A stretch of 49,731 nucleotides of DNA from Pseudomonadota bacterium (GCA_002862545.1 PKDJ01000212.1:1-49731); one strand, 5' to 3'; counted from the stretch's first letter, positions 1-8,636 are shown. Translations and numbers: made by a program. The notes: generated from the sequence alone by a model not told the origin.

Positions 1-590
1 TTGTCCCAGTCTGGGTGGTACTCCTCCTCGATGTCGAACTCGCGAAACGGCGTGTTGTACTTCGGAACATCGATCTGGATGTAGCCGCCGGGCTCGAAGT
101 CGAGGTTGACGCCCTCGGGCAGCCGGACGACGAACTCCTTGATGAAGGTCGCGACGTTGTGGTTCGAGACGACGGTGGCCTCGAACTTCTTCACGCCGAA
201 GACATCATCGGGAATGCGGATCTTGAGGTCCTGCTTGACCTTGAGCTGGCAGGCCAGGCGGACGTTGTCCTTGCGCTCGCGGAGCGAGAGCTGACCGACC
301 TCGGTAGGCAGGACATCGCCACCGCCATCGAGCACCTGGCACTTGCACATCGCGCAAGTACCACCGCCACCGCAGGCCGACGGAATGAAGATCTTCTGAG
401 CCGCGAGCGCAGACAGCAGGGTCTGGCCCGGCTCGACCTTCGGACTGCGGTCCGGGTCGTCGTTGATCAGGATGGTGACCTCACCCGCAGCCACGAGCTG
501 GCTCTTCGCGACGGCAAGCACCGCCACGAGGACCAGGATGACCGAGGTGAACACAGCGACGGAGACACCGACGAAGGTGACGAGCTCCAC
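1..590 (-). CDS. nqrF: Na+-NQR subunit F, N-terminal part (runs off the window)
   Basis: Electron-input subunit of the Na+-translocating NADH:quinone reductase: it takes hydride from NADH through FAD and a 2Fe-2S centre. Only the first 196 codons are present. One N-terminal membrane helix (about residues 5-28) is followed by a plant-type ferredoxin domain with ligands C73, C79, C82 and C114 (pattern C-x5-C-x2-C, then C), and then the start of the FAD-binding domain ([19 protein letters not shown] region). The start is GTG at 590, chosen because GGAG lies six bases upstream and the membrane helix begins directly after it. It starts 9 bases after the nqrE stop and is the last nqr gene visible. 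The FAD/NADH domain lies beyond the left edge. Confidence 0.96.
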   Translation of the reverse strand, partial: MELVTFVGVSVAVFTSVILVLVAVLAVAKSQLVAAGEVTILINDDPDRSPKVEPGQTLLSALAAQKIFIPSACGGGGTCAMCKCQVLDGGGDVLPTEVGQLSLRERKDNVRLACQLKVKQDLKIRIPDDVFGVKKFEATVVSNHNVATFIKEFVVRLPEGVNLDFEPGGYIQIDVPKYNTPFREFDIEEEYHPDWD

Positions 591-599
591 CTTTGACTC

Positions 600-1211
600 C
601 TAGAGCTGGATGCCAGCGAAGGCCATGAACGCGATGGCCATGAGGCCGGTAGTGAGCATGGTGATGCCGAGGCCGCGGAGGCCGGAAGGGACATGCGAGT
701 AGCGAAGCTTGTACCGGATGGCCGCCATCGAGATGATGGCGAGCGCCCAGCCGAGGCCGGACGAGAACCCGAACACCAGCGACTCGCCGAGATCGTACTC
801 ACGCTCCACCAGGAACAGGCTCGTTCCAAGGATGGAGCAGTTGACGGCGATGAGCGGCAGGAAGATGCCCAGCGCCGCGTACAGAGCCGGGCTGTAGCGA
901 TCGATGATCATCTCGACCAGCTGCACCATGGCCGCAATGACCGCGATGAACGTAATGAACTGCAGGAACGACAGGTCGATCTCCGGCAGCCCCGCCCACG
1001 CGAGCGCGCCATCCTTCAGGAGGAACTCATTCAGCGCCCAGTTCACCGGAGCGGTGATGGTGAGCACGAACGTGACGGCTGCGCCGAGGCCGATGGCCGT
1101 CTCGACCTTCTTGGACACAGCCAGGAAGGAGCACATCCCCAGGAAGTAGGCCAGGAGGATGTTCTCGACGAAGATCGACTTCAGAGCAAGAGAGATGTAC
1201 GCTTCGACCAT
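600..1211 (-). CDS. nqrE: Na+-NQR subunit E
   Basis: Integral membrane subunit of Na+-NQR, 203 aa, the usual length. Six hydrophobic helices are evident. C27 (in GMCSFL) and C125 (in AVNCSIL) sit at the positions of the conserved cysteines that, with the matching pair in NqrD, hold the intramembrane iron centre. NqrE and NqrD are inverted pseudo-symmetric homologues forming the core of the Na+ path. It follows nqrD with a one-base gap, so the two are translationally linked. Nothing unusual is seen. Confidence 0.97.
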   Translation of the reverse strand: MVEAYISLALKSIFVENILLAYFLGMCSFLAVSKKVETAIGLGAAVTFVLTITAPVNWALNEFLLKDGALAWAGLPEIDLSFLQFITFIAVIAAMVQLVEMIIDRYSPALYAALGIFLPLIAVNCSILGTSLFLVEREYDLGESLVFGFSSGLGWALAIISMAAIRYKLRYSHVPSGLRGLGITMLTTGLMAIAFMAFAGIQL

Positions 1212-1212
1212 C

Positions 1213-1884
1213 TCAGTCCTCCTCGACGTACCCGGTGTAGGTACGCTGGGCCCAGATCATCAGGCCGAGGATGATGAAGGCGCCCGGCGCGAGGACCATC
1301 AGGCCCATGTTCGCGTACCCGAGCTCATAGGCCACCGCCGGCACCACCTGGAAGCCAAACAGCGTTCCCGAGCCAAACAGCTCGCGGAAGAAGGCGACCC
1401 CGACGAGGATCACCCCGTAGCCGAGGCCGTTGCCGAGGCCGTCGAGGAACGACTGCCAGGGCGGGTTGGCCATGGCGAAGGCCTCGGCGCGACCCATGAT
1501 GATGCAGTTCGTGATGATCAGTCCGACGAAGACCGACAGCTGCTTCGAGATGTCGAAGAGGAAGGCCTGGAGGAACTGGTCGACAACGATGACGAGTGAC
1601 GCGATGACCGACAGCTGCACGATGATCCGGATGCTCGGCGGAATGAGGTTCCGGATCATCGAGATGACGACGTTGCTGGCGCAGAGCACAGCGATGACCG
1701 CGGCGGCCATGACCAGGGAGCGGTTCAGCTGAATGGTGACCGCGAGGGCCGAGCAGATGCCCAGCACCTGGACCGTGATCGGATTGTTGTCCATGAAGGG
1801 GTCGGAGACGACCTTCTTGGTCTTCTTGTCCCACGTGATCAGCGGCTGACGCGCAGGAGCGATCTCGGTGGCGGGGGAACTCAT
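1213..1884 (-). CDS. nqrD: Na+-NQR subunit D
   Basis: Membrane subunit of Na+-NQR, 223 aa. A hydrophilic N-terminus of about 35 residues precedes six membrane helices. C44 (GICSAL) and C127 (TNCIIM) are the conserved intramembrane cysteines shared with NqrE, and the RAEAF segment after the second is typical of the family. It lies between nqrC (3 bases upstream) and nqrE. The N-terminal tail before the DPFMDNNPI segment looks longer than in enterobacterial NqrD, but the ATG at 1884 is the only good candidate start. The assignment is secure from order and motifs. Confidence 0.97.
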   Translation of the reverse strand: MSSPATEIAPARQPLITWDKKTKKVVSDPFMDNNPITVQVLGICSALAVTIQLNRSLVMAAAVIAVLCASNVVISMIRNLIPPSIRIIVQLSVIASLVIVVDQFLQAFLFDISKQLSVFVGLIITNCIIMGRAEAFAMANPPWQSFLDGLGNGLGYGVILVGVAFFRELFGSGTLFGFQVVPAVAYELGYANMGLMVLAPGAFIILGLMIWAQRTYTGYVEED

Positions 1885-1887
1885 CGG

Positions 1888-2649
1888 CTACCTCCCTCGG
1901 ATGCGCATGAGGTAGGGGTCGTAGAAGGCCAGGGCCTCCTCGACCATGATGTCGACACCGCGGGACGTGATGGTCGCCCCCGAGACGCCGTCGACGCAGT
2001 AGTCGGTCTCACCGGGACAGAGCACAGAGGCCTCGCCCTTGACCACCCGGATGGGGCGGGACTTGCCGCCGTCCGTGATCTTCTTGCCGACCCACTGGGA
2101 CTTGAACTTCGGCTCCGTGATCTCGGCTCCGAGACCTGGCGTCTCCTTCGGTGCAAAGAAGGTCGTGCCCGTCACCTTGTTCCCCGAGGGGTCGAGCGCG
2201 AGGTAGCCCGAGATGGGCCCCCAGAGGCCGTTCCCGTACATCGGGAGCGCGTAGGCACCGACCTGCGGCCCGTCCTTGCGGACGTAGACACTGCTGAAGG
2301 CTGGCGCCTTGTCGGTGCCCTTCACTGCGGCACGGGCGAGGTCTGCGTCGGCCTGCGTGAGATCTCCGTCGCCGTTCTTGTCGTAGTCAGCTCCCTCGAC
2401 CGCCGTTCCGGTACCGTCGACGAAGCGGAGCTCGACGCGGTCCTGCCAGAGCTTGTCGATCTCCTCGCCCTGAAGGTCGCGCCCGTCCTCCGGGAGACCG
2501 AGGGCGCCGAGGATATTCTTCTGCACGTCGCGTCGTCGGTTGTCGTCCTGACGGTCCTTCAGACCGATCGAGACGCTGGCGACTGCGACGCTGCAGACAA
2601 CGCAGATGGCCGTCGCGAAGCCGAACACGTAGCCGTTGCTGAACGCCAT
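1888..2649 (-). CDS. nqrC: Na+-NQR subunit C, with an EF-hand-like loop
   Basis: Periplasmic FMN-carrying subunit of Na+-NQR, 253 aa. One N-terminal membrane helix (about residues 7-29) anchors a soluble domain. The covalent FMN attachment motif SGAT is at 223-226, with T226 as flavinylation site. This needs an ApbE flavin transferase, which is not in the window. Residues 90-101 read D-K-N-G-D-G-D-L-T-Q-A-D, a textbook 12-residue EF-hand calcium loop (acidic or Asn side chains at loop positions 1, 3, 5 and 12, Gly at 6). I do not know this as a standard NqrC feature. It lies between nqrB (9-base gap) and nqrD. Confidence 0.96.
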   Translation of the reverse strand: MAFSNGYVFGFATAICVVCSVAVASVSIGLKDRQDDNRRRDVQKNILGALGLPEDGRDLQGEEIDKLWQDRVELRFVDGTGTAVEGADYDKNGDGDLTQADADLARAAVKGTDKAPAFSSVYVRKDGPQVGAYALPMYGNGLWGPISGYLALDPSGNKVTGTTFFAPKETPGLGAEITEPKFKSQWVGKKITDGGKSRPIRVVKGEASVLCPGETDYCVDGVSGATITSRGVDIMVEEALAFYDPYLMRIRGR

Positions 2650-2658
2650 GTGTTCCCC

Positions 2659-3891
2659 CTAGGCCGCGGCCGCGAGGCGCGCGGCACGGCGACGAGTGGT
2701 GCGCCGCACGACGAAGTAGTCGATGAGCGGTGCAAACACGTTCATGAAGAGGATGGCGAGCATCATGCCCTCTGGGTACGCCGGGTTGACGACGCGGATG
2801 AGGACCACCAGCACACCGATGAGGAAGCCGTAGATCAGGCGCCCGGTCTGGGTGTTGGCCGACGAGACGGGGTCTGTCGCCATGAACACCGTGCCGAAGG
2901 CGAAGCCACCCATCACGAGGTGGTAGTGCGGGGGCAGCGACATCATGGACACCGACTCGGGGCCAGCGACGCCGTTGAGCACCGCAGCCATCGCGACGGC
3001 GCCGGCCACACAGCCGACCATGATGCGCCATGAGGCGATGCCAGTCGCGATGAGGAACAGTGCTCCGAGGAGCGCGCCCAGCGCGCTGACCTCGCCCATG
3101 GAGCCGGGAATCGTGCCGACGAACATGTCCATGTAGGACCAGCCGTTGGCCTCGACGAGCGCGACCGCATCAGCGCCCGGCTCACCGCTGGCAGCGGCGA
3201 GCAGTGGCGTCGCGCCGGTGTAGCCCTCGACCGCCGGCGCGCCGTACCCGAACAGGTCCGACACGATGTGAGAGTTGCCCTGGCCGCCGGCATCCCACAC
3301 CTTCGCGCCCGAGATGAAGGCCGGGTAGGTGAAGAACACGAACGCCCGGGCGGTGAGCGCGGGGTTGAGGATGTTCATCCCGACGCCGCCGAAGACTTCC
3401 TTGCCGATGACCACGCCGAAGACGATGCCCATGGCGACCATCCACAGCGGGATGCTCGGCGGCAGAGTCAGCGGGAAGAGCATGGCCGTGACGAGGAAGC
3501 CCTCGTTGATCTCGTGCTTTCGCACGATGCAGAACACCAGCTCTGCGATACCGCCAGCCGTGTAGGAGGTGATGATGATCGGCAGCATGGCGACGCCACC
3601 GCGCAGGAGCGCCTCGACCGGCGTGGCAACCACGCCCTCGGCTGCGTAGGCCTGCATGCCGATGTTCCACCATCCGATGAGGATGGTCGGCAGCAGCGCG
3701 TACAGCACCAAGATCATCAGTCGCTTCATGTCCATGTGGTCTCGGACATGAACACCCTTGTGGGTGTGCTCCCCCGGAGTGAGGAAGAACGTCTCCGCAC
3801 CCTCGAACATAGGCCACGCCCACTCGAGGGGGCCGCCCTTCTCGAACCTCGGGCGCAGGCCGTCGAACACTTGCTCGAGCGCCTTCTGCAT
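2659..3891 (-). CDS. nqrB: Na+-NQR subunit B
   Basis: Largest membrane subunit of Na+-NQR, 410 aa, carrying covalent FMN and lying near the quinone site and Na+ channel. Several hydrophobic helices are visible from about residue 57 onward. The TGAT motif at 225-228 gives T228 as the FMN-linked threonine. The start is the ATG at 3891, whose first base is shared with the TGA of nqrA (ATGA overlap). The frame stays open 27 codons further upstream, but that part lies inside nqrA and lacks NqrB-like sequence. The N-terminus MQKALEQVFDGL is typical of the family. Confidence 0.97.
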   Translation of the reverse strand: MQKALEQVFDGLRPRFEKGGPLEWAWPMFEGAETFFLTPGEHTHKGVHVRDHMDMKRLMILVLYALLPTILIGWWNIGMQAYAAEGVVATPVEALLRGGVAMLPIIITSYTAGGIAELVFCIVRKHEINEGFLVTAMLFPLTLPPSIPLWMVAMGIVFGVVIGKEVFGGVGMNILNPALTARAFVFFTYPAFISGAKVWDAGGQGNSHIVSDLFGYGAPAVEGYTGATPLLAAASGEPGADAVALVEANGWSYMDMFVGTIPGSMGEVSALGALLGALFLIATGIASWRIMVGCVAGAVAMAAVLNGVAGPESVSMMSLPPHYHLVMGGFAFGTVFMATDPVSSANTQTGRLIYGFLIGVLVVLIRVVNPAYPEGMMLAILFMNVFAPLIDYFVVRRTTRRRAARLAAAA

Positions 3892-5243
3892 CACGCCTCC
3901 TGAACGTACAGGTCGAGCCCCTCTCGGAGTAGAAGATCGAAGTCGATCTTCGAGGGGCAGATGAAGCTGCACAGGGCCGCCTCTTCCTCAGTGAAGTCCA
4001 GCAGGCCGAGCTGGATGGACTCCTCGAGGTCGCGGGCGACGATGGACTTGAAGAGAAACTCCGGCAGGATGTCGGGCGTCGCGACGACGCGCTCGTACGC
4101 CCCGACCGGCACGATGGCTCGATGGCCACCATAGATTCCGGGCCGCAGATCGACCGGGGAGCCGGCCCCGATGAAGCCCCGCAGGAAGGCCTTGTGGAAG
4201 GACCACTTGCCGAGCTGCGGCAGCGCCCAACCGAGGATGTCGCGCTTGACTTCCTCTGGGAGCACGTGAACCGCACGGCTGTAGAGCCCCGACCAGCGGT
4301 CGGCGTCGACCGACTCTCCCGTCAGGACCGAGCCACGAATCCAGCGGGCCTCGGACTTGGCCTGCCCAGCGACGTGCTTCAGCGGAGCGCCGACCACGGT
4401 GCGGACCAGCCGCGGCGTCTGCAGCCCTGCACCGACCGCCGCGACGACGCGCGTGGCGTGGAAGCTGCCGGTCAGGATGGTGTGGCCGAGCGAGACAGCA
4501 TCCCAAGCGCGCAGGAACCACACGACGCCGGAGCCCTTTGGCGGGCAGATCAGGTTGATCTGCAGAGAAGGATCACCGGCGGGGTGAGGACCGCTGAAGG
4601 TGTGATGGGTGACGCGCTCCGCGCTCTCCACAGCAGGGATCGACTCGGCCTTCAGCCGGGTCAGGTGCACCTCGGCGCCGGTCGCAGCCCGCAGCAGGTC
4701 GATGGCGGCCTGAAGCGCATCGCCATCGTTGTCGCCGATCAGCTGCGGCCCGCTCGGCTGCAGCGGCCCCGTCTCGGACGCCGCGATGACGATGGCCTGC
4801 GGCGCCACGGTTGGGTCGGCCATCACCGAGAGCGGCCGCTGACGGATGGTCGGCCACCAGCCGCTCGACGCAGCCAGCTCCAGAGCCTCGTCTCGGGCCA
4901 GGCCCTGAATGTCGGCCAGGGCGACAGCCCGAAGCTGCTCCTGCGCATCTCCGTGCCGCTCGACCACGTAGTCTGTGATGACCCGCCGGTGACCTCGCCG
5001 GACCTCCTTCACGCGCCCGGCGACGGGCGAGCGAAGCACGACGCTCGGATGCGGCTTGTGAAGAAGAATGGGCGAGCCCACCTTCACCTCGTCGCCCTCA
5101 CGCGCGACCAGGCGCGGCGTGAAGCCACGGATCTCGGTCGGCGAATACGCGACGGTCTCGGGAAGCGGTAGGTCCTGAATGTCCCCGCTCGCCGCTCCGG
5201 CGATGGGAATATCGAGCCCGTTTTTGACGACGATGTCCGACAT
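3891..5243 (-). CDS. nqrA: Na+-NQR subunit A
   Basis: Cytoplasmic subunit of Na+-NQR, 450 aa, associated with the quinone-reduction end of the complex. The N-terminus (MSDIVVKNGLDIPIAG) and the segment FTPRLVAREGDEVKVGSP are family hallmarks of its barrel-sandwich region. The ATG at 5243 is preferred over one six codons upstream because AGAGGA lies six bases before it and the protein then begins at the conserved position. It is the first gene of the nqr operon and overlaps nqrB by ATGA. The operon promoter must lie in 5244-5502, shared with the divergent HEAT-repeat gene. Confidence 0.96.
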   Translation of the reverse strand: MSDIVVKNGLDIPIAGAASGDIQDLPLPETVAYSPTEIRGFTPRLVAREGDEVKVGSPILLHKPHPSVVLRSPVAGRVKEVRRGHRRVITDYVVERHGDAQEQLRAVALADIQGLARDEALELAASSGWWPTIRQRPLSVMADPTVAPQAIVIAASETGPLQPSGPQLIGDNDGDALQAAIDLLRAATGAEVHLTRLKAESIPAVESAERVTHHTFSGPHPAGDPSLQINLICPPKGSGVVWFLRAWDAVSLGHTILTGSFHATRVVAAVGAGLQTPRLVRTVVGAPLKHVAGQAKSEARWIRGSVLTGESVDADRWSGLYSRAVHVLPEEVKRDILGWALPQLGKWSFHKAFLRGFIGAGSPVDLRPGIYGGHRAIVPVGAYERVVATPDILPEFLFKSIVARDLEESIQLGLLDFTEEEAALCSFICPSKIDFDLLLREGLDLYVQEA

Positions 5244-5278
5244 CTCGGTTCCTCTGCCCATCTGACGCGCCCCCTCTG

Positions 5279-5292
5279 GCCCGTTGCCGGGC
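5279..5292. other. Small perfect hairpin in the nqr leader
   Basis: GCCCG / CGGGC five-base inverted repeat around a TTGC loop (GCAA in the nqr-sense RNA, a GNRA-type tetraloop). It sits 36 bases upstream of the nqrA start, probably inside the untranslated leader. It may be a stability or regulatory hairpin. Short GC-rich hairpins arise easily by chance. Confidence 0.3.
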
Positions 5293-5490
5293 TGTTGGTT
5301 CGCGTGAGGGTCATCGACGCGTGGATTGCGGTCTTACGCTATTGGCGACGCCCCGTCCACAGTCCGCCGCCGCGCTGCAGCTTATCCCGCGCTTCGTCAG
5401 CGCTTGCGACTGAACGACCGCCGCATGCAACCCAGCGATGCTGTCTCGCCGGCGAACCGAAACGAGCGGCGCATCGTCCGCGGCAGTTGA

Positions 5491-5496
5491 TAGTGT
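5491..5496 (+). promoter_or_regulatory. -10-like TAGTGT six bases before the start codon
   Basis: TAGTGT is followed by six bases and then the ATG of the HEAT-repeat gene at 5503. No Shine-Dalgarno sequence precedes that ATG. Transcription starting about seven bases after a -10 box would begin on the ATG itself, giving a leaderless mRNA. No clear -35 is seen. The same spacing recurs at four other starts in the window. Confidence 0.5.
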
Positions 5497-5502
5497 CCAC
5501 GC

Positions 5503-6780
5503 ATGAATGACGACCTCTACGAGACGCTCGCGTCGGGAGGGACTGCAGAAGTCCCGCCCTCCGCCCTCGGTACCTTGCGCCGCTCAGCGCTCGCTGCCGC
5601 CCGCTCCGAAGACGCCGAGGCACGCCTCGCCGTGCTTCGGGTGACGCCACACCTCGCGCGTCCCGACGCCGTTCGTGCCCTGTCGGCGCTCGTCGGTGAC
5701 GCAGACGAGCACGTGCGTCGATGGGTGATGCTCCAGACCCTCGCCCTCGGCGAAGCTGGACTGGGCGTCCTGCAGGCCATCGCCTCCACCTCCTTCGACG
5801 ACGACGTGGTCGTCGCGCTCCGACACCTGACACGCGCCGCCGATCGCTCCGCCCTGAGCACAGGCCGTCGCGCACTGACCTCCGGATCTCCGGATGTTCG
5901 CGCCGCAGCGGCGAAGCTCGTCGGTCGCGTGGCCGGCCCGAGTGCACGCCCGGCGCTCTCCCGACTCCTCGACGACCCCGAGACGAGCGTCCGCAGCGCG
6001 GTCGAAGAGGCGATCGACGAGCTGGACTCCGCACCGCCCGCCGCCGAGTCATGGGTCACGGATGGAGTCCTGCCCACTCCGCCGAGCCCCACCCCGCGGT
6101 CCGAGAGCAACCCAGAGCCCGAGCCCCCAGCCGAGCCCCCCCCGGAGGCCGAGGCAGCCCCACAGCCGACCGCCTACGACGATGCCGAGACCTCGGCGGA
6201 GCCCGGCGGCGATGCCCCCAAAGCCGACACCGCTCCCGCGCAGGCCGCCGACGAGGAAGCCAGTCTCGCGCAGGACGAGGCCCAAGACGAAGGACGCCCA
6301 CAGGCTCTGCCGAGCAGCACCCGGCCCCTACTCGCTCACCTCGGTGCCTGTGCGGCCTCAGACCGCGCGGTCGTGCTCGCCGCACTCGAGAATCATCCCG
6401 CCGAGGACATCGGCGCCATCCTGGCAGCCGGCGACGGCGGCCACCGGGACCTCGCCCTCGGGCTCGCCCTGGCGGCGGCTGCATTCGGTACGCCCTCGTG
6501 GGTCGGCGCGGCGCGTCGGCTCTCGGGCCACGCGGACCCCGACGTGCGAGCCGCCAGCGCGATCGCGCTCGGTGCGCTCGGCGGTGCGAGCGTGATGCCC
6601 GCTCTGCTTCAGGCGCTGAGCGATGAGGTAGCAGCGGTCCGGCGGGCGGCCGTAGAGGCGACGGCCTCGCTCTGTCGACGCATCGAGAGGCCCGACCTGC
6701 TCGAGCGCGCTGTGTCGCCCCTGGCCGGCGACTCCGACCCTGTCGTCGTCTCAATCGTCGAAGAGGTACTCGGCTCATGA
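5503..6780 (+). CDS. HEAT-repeat scaffold protein with acidic Pro-rich linker
   Basis: 425 aa, no signal peptide or membrane segment, so probably cytoplasmic. Two alpha-helical HEAT-type modules (about 20-176 and 272-425) contain repeated patterns such as DPDVRAAS-IALGALG. They are joined by a low-complexity Pro/Glu/Ala linker (about 177-270) that is probably unstructured. HEAT arrays bind proteins or, in the PBS-lyase-like branch, bilin enzymes. No catalytic residue can be named. The gene ends in an ATGA overlap with RNase HII, so the two are co-translated. It starts with ATG at 5503 just after a TAGTGT box. Specific role unknown. Confidence 0.85.
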   Translation: MNDDLYETLASGGTAEVPPSALGTLRRSALAAARSEDAEARLAVLRVTPHLARPDAVRALSALVGDADEHVRRWVMLQTLALGEAGLGVLQAIASTSFDDDVVVALRHLTRAADRSALSTGRRALTSGSPDVRAAAAKLVGRVAGPSARPALSRLLDDPETSVRSAVEEAIDELDSAPPAAESWVTDGVLPTPPSPTPRSESNPEPEPPAEPPPEAEAAPQPTAYDDAETSAEPGGDAPKADTAPAQAADEEASLAQDEAQDEGRPQALPSSTRPLLAHLGACAASDRAVVLAALENHPAEDIGAILAAGDGGHRDLALGLALAAAAFGTPSWVGAARRLSGHADPDVRAASAIALGALGGASVMPALLQALSDEVAAVRRAAVEATASLCRRIERPDLLERAVSPLAGDSDPVVVSIVEEVLGS

Positions 6781-7442
6781 AGCGCGTTCTCGGCATCGAC
6801 GAGGCGGGGCGCGGCTGCGTCCTCGGGCCGCTCGTCGTCGGCTGCTTCCTCGCGAGTGAGGGCTCGGAGAGTACCCTTCGCAGCGCCGGCGCAGACGACA
6901 GCAAGAAGCTCACACCAGCCCGCCGAGTGGCTGCTCGAGAGCGCCTGCAGGCCCTCGGTACCGAAGACCATGTGTTGATCACGGCCCGAGACATCGACGG
7001 CGACAACCTGAACGCGCTGGAGGAGCGAGCCATCCTCGAGCTCATTCGACGACACGAGCCGGATCGCGTCATCATCGACGCGCTTGGAAGCCCTCGAACG
7101 ATCCCCTCGACCGTCGCGCGCCTCGAAGCCGCCGCCGGTGTGCCGATTCTCATGGAGCCGAAGGCGGATGGTACATACCCGGTGGTCGGCGCAGCCTCTC
7201 TGGTGGCGAAGACCACACGCGACGCCACCCTGGACGCTCTGAAGGAAGCCCATGGGGTGCTCGGATCTGGCTATCCGTCCGACCCCAAGACGCGGGCCTG
7301 GCTGAAGGCCTGGCTGGACACCGGTGCCCCGTGGCCACCCTTCGTGCGTACCCGCTGGGGCACGGTCAGAGAGCTGACCCAGCAGGCCCTCTTTCGGCCC
7401 CCCAGACCCGGGAGTGTCGCCGGAAGTGAGGTCACGGACTAA
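6777..7442 (+). CDS. rnhB: Ribonuclease HII, archaeal-type sequence
   Basis: Cleaves RNA in RNA-DNA hybrids and at single ribonucleotides in DNA. 221 aa. The catalytic acids D8, E9 (in DEAGRG), D101 and D131 (in PKAD) are in place. The C-terminal half reads like the archaeal/eukaryal branch rather than ordinary bacterial RnhB: AASLVAKTTRD, then GSGYPSDPKTRAWL, then a WPPFVRTRWGTV segment close to archaeal FPP-IVR-TW. This suggests ancient transfer or an uncommon bacterial lineage of the enzyme. It starts within the stop codon of the HEAT-repeat gene. A bacterial-type RNase HI or HII could exist elsewhere in the genome. Confidence 0.93.
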   Translation: MKRVLGIDEAGRGCVLGPLVVGCFLASEGSESTLRSAGADDSKKLTPARRVAARERLQALGTEDHVLITARDIDGDNLNALEERAILELIRRHEPDRVIIDALGSPRTIPSTVARLEAAAGVPILMEPKADGTYPVVGAASLVAKTTRDATLDALKEAHGVLGSGYPSDPKTRAWLKAWLDTGAPWPPFVRTRWGTVRELTQQALFRPPRPGSVAGSEVTD

Positions 7443-7544
7443 GGCGACAACCAGCGAGCAAGCTGCTCCCCGAGATCCCCGGCCCGTCTGTCGCGTCTCG
7501 ACCCACCCCGGTCGGCGCAGGCACGACGCGCCTCCGACCAGGCG

Positions 7545-7550
7545 TATTAT
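7545..7550 (+). promoter_or_regulatory. -10-like TATTAT six bases before the start codon
   Basis: TATTAT, then ccgacc, then the ATG of the MORN lipoprotein at 7557. No Shine-Dalgarno sequence is present, and the run GGCGTATTAT stands out in GC-rich surroundings. It predicts a leaderless transcript. No recognisable -35 lies 16-18 bases upstream. Confidence 0.6.
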
Positions 7551-7556
7551 CCGACC

Positions 7557-8276
7557 ATGCTGACCCGTATGACTCTCGCACTCGCCACGGCCGCCGGACT
7601 CTCCTACCTGGTTGGCTGCGGCTCTCCTCCCCCTCCACCCGCCTCGGGAGCGCCACAGGCTGCGCCTGCGGCTACAGCCCCAGCTCCGGCCCCTGCATCA
7701 GCGAGCAACGCCGGACTCGCCGCCGACCTCCCTCCGATCCAGTGCACGGAGGGCGCCCGACCCGAGGCCGGCAAGAGCGCCAACGGAGTCGAGCAGTGGT
7801 GTGAGCGTGATGGCGTGATGCACGGGCCCTACCACCGCTTCCACGACGACGGGACGAAGGCTGTCGACGGCATGTACGCCGACAATGCTCCCGATGGCGA
7901 CTGGCTCTGGAAGCACCCGAACGGCACCAAGGCCTCGAAGGGCAACTACCGAAAGGGCAAGCAGGCTGGCAGCTGGACGTGGTGGCATCCGAACGGCAAC
8001 CGGGCGCAGGAGGGCGACTTCCTCGCCGGTCGCAAGGCGGGTCACTGGACGGCCTGGTACGATGACGGCACCCGCAAGGAGATGGGGCTCTACCACAACG
8101 GCAACAAGCACGGTGACTGGACCTACTTCAAGTCCAACAGTGGCGAAGAGATCGAGCGCACCGAGACCTGGAAGCGCGGCGTGCTGGTCCAGACCACGAC
8201 GCCAAGCGCTCCGGTGCCGAGCGACGACGAGGCGGAGAAGGACGGAAAGTCCGACAAGGCCTCGAAGTCCGGCTGA
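7557..8276 (+). CDS. MORN/YwqK-type repeat lipoprotein
   Basis: 239 aa. A signal peptide ends in the lipobox LVGC (residues 18-21), followed by a Pro/Ala-rich tether (about 22-55). The body has about five repeats of the MORN_2 / YwqK type: HGPY-x-F-x-DG, DGDWLWKHPNG, AGSWTWWHPNG, AGHWTAWYDDG and HGDWTYF. Such repeats form extended beta sheets in outer-membrane-anchored proteins. No catalytic motif is visible. The C-terminus is Lys/Ser/Asp-rich. An in-frame ATG four codons downstream (7569) is possible, but the TATTAT box favours 7557. It is not closely coupled to rnhB (114-base gap). Confidence 0.88.
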   Translation: MLTRMTLALATAAGLSYLVGCGSPPPPPASGAPQAAPAATAPAPAPASASNAGLAADLPPIQCTEGARPEAGKSANGVEQWCERDGVMHGPYHRFHDDGTKAVDGMYADNAPDGDWLWKHPNGTKASKGNYRKGKQAGSWTWWHPNGNRAQEGDFLAGRKAGHWTAWYDDGTRKEMGLYHNGNKHGDWTYFKSNSGEEIERTETWKRGVLVQTTTPSAPVPSDDEAEKDGKSDKASKSG

Positions 8277-8279
8277 GCG

Positions 8280-8297
8280 AGACCGACTTTTCGGTCT
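8280..8297 (+). terminator. Terminator-like hairpin after the MORN lipoprotein gene
   Basis: AGACCGA / TCGGTCT seven-base stem with a CTTT loop, four bases after the TGA. Part of it can alternatively pair in a larger structure with CTCGCT at 8302-8307. There is no T-run, so this is not a classical intrinsic terminator. It may work with Rho or protect the 3' end. Confidence 0.45.
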
Positions 8298-8359
8298 GTC
8301 ACTCGCTGCGCGCGCCAGCTCCCGCATGGGGTCCGCGGCGAGGACGAGACGCACAGAGA

Positions 8360-8411
8360 CCCCGCTTCGAAGCGCCACCAGACCCCCCTGGGTTGGCGCT
8401 CCGAAGCGAGG
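8360..8411. repeat. Long imperfect inverted repeat (about 19-bp hairpin)
   Basis: Bases 8363-8377 pair with 8394-8408 (15 positions, one A-C mismatch). An inner four-base stem 8378-8381 / 8388-8391 closes a short loop, and two outer C-G pairs (8360-8361 / 8410-8411) follow one mismatch. The left arm contains the perfect 12-base palindrome CGCTTCGAAGCG. It is by far the strongest secondary structure I found. Possible roles are bidirectional terminator, RNA element or remnant of a repeat family. Confidence 0.7.
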
Positions 8412-8609
8412 CTGACCCGCCGCGACAGCCCCCCGTCACGACGAACCTCTGCGCACTTTGAATCGGACGACGTGCCCTCGGTGGTGACCTCGGGCGGACG
8501 GCACTGACCTCCCTCGATTGGTGATGCGACGGGACCATCCCGCTCACACCCACCCCCATTGCAGGGTGTGTGCCAGCCCTACAGATCCATCGAACCCCTC
8601 TTTTCGCGT

Positions 8610-8631
8610 GAGCAATGCGCGCAGCTTGCTC
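8610..8631. other. Inverted repeat GAGCAA / TTGCTC downstream of the regulator gene
   Basis: Six-base arms at 8610-8615 and 8626-8631 with a ten-base loop. Together with the hairpin at 8637-8656 it forms a tandem stem structure just past the stop codon of the minus-strand sigma-54 activator. No T-run follows. Confidence 0.4.
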
Positions 8632-8636
8632 TGAGT

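Noticed and set aside
15-596. 193-codon open frame on the plus strand at the left edge
   Set aside because: It is antisense to nqrF, which has clear ferredoxin cysteines and a membrane helix on the minus strand. GC-rich DNA gives long antisense frames.
8360-8411. Reading the long hairpin as an integron attC site
   Set aside because: It lacks the GTTRRRY/RYYYAAC core sites and there is no integrase or cassette array nearby.
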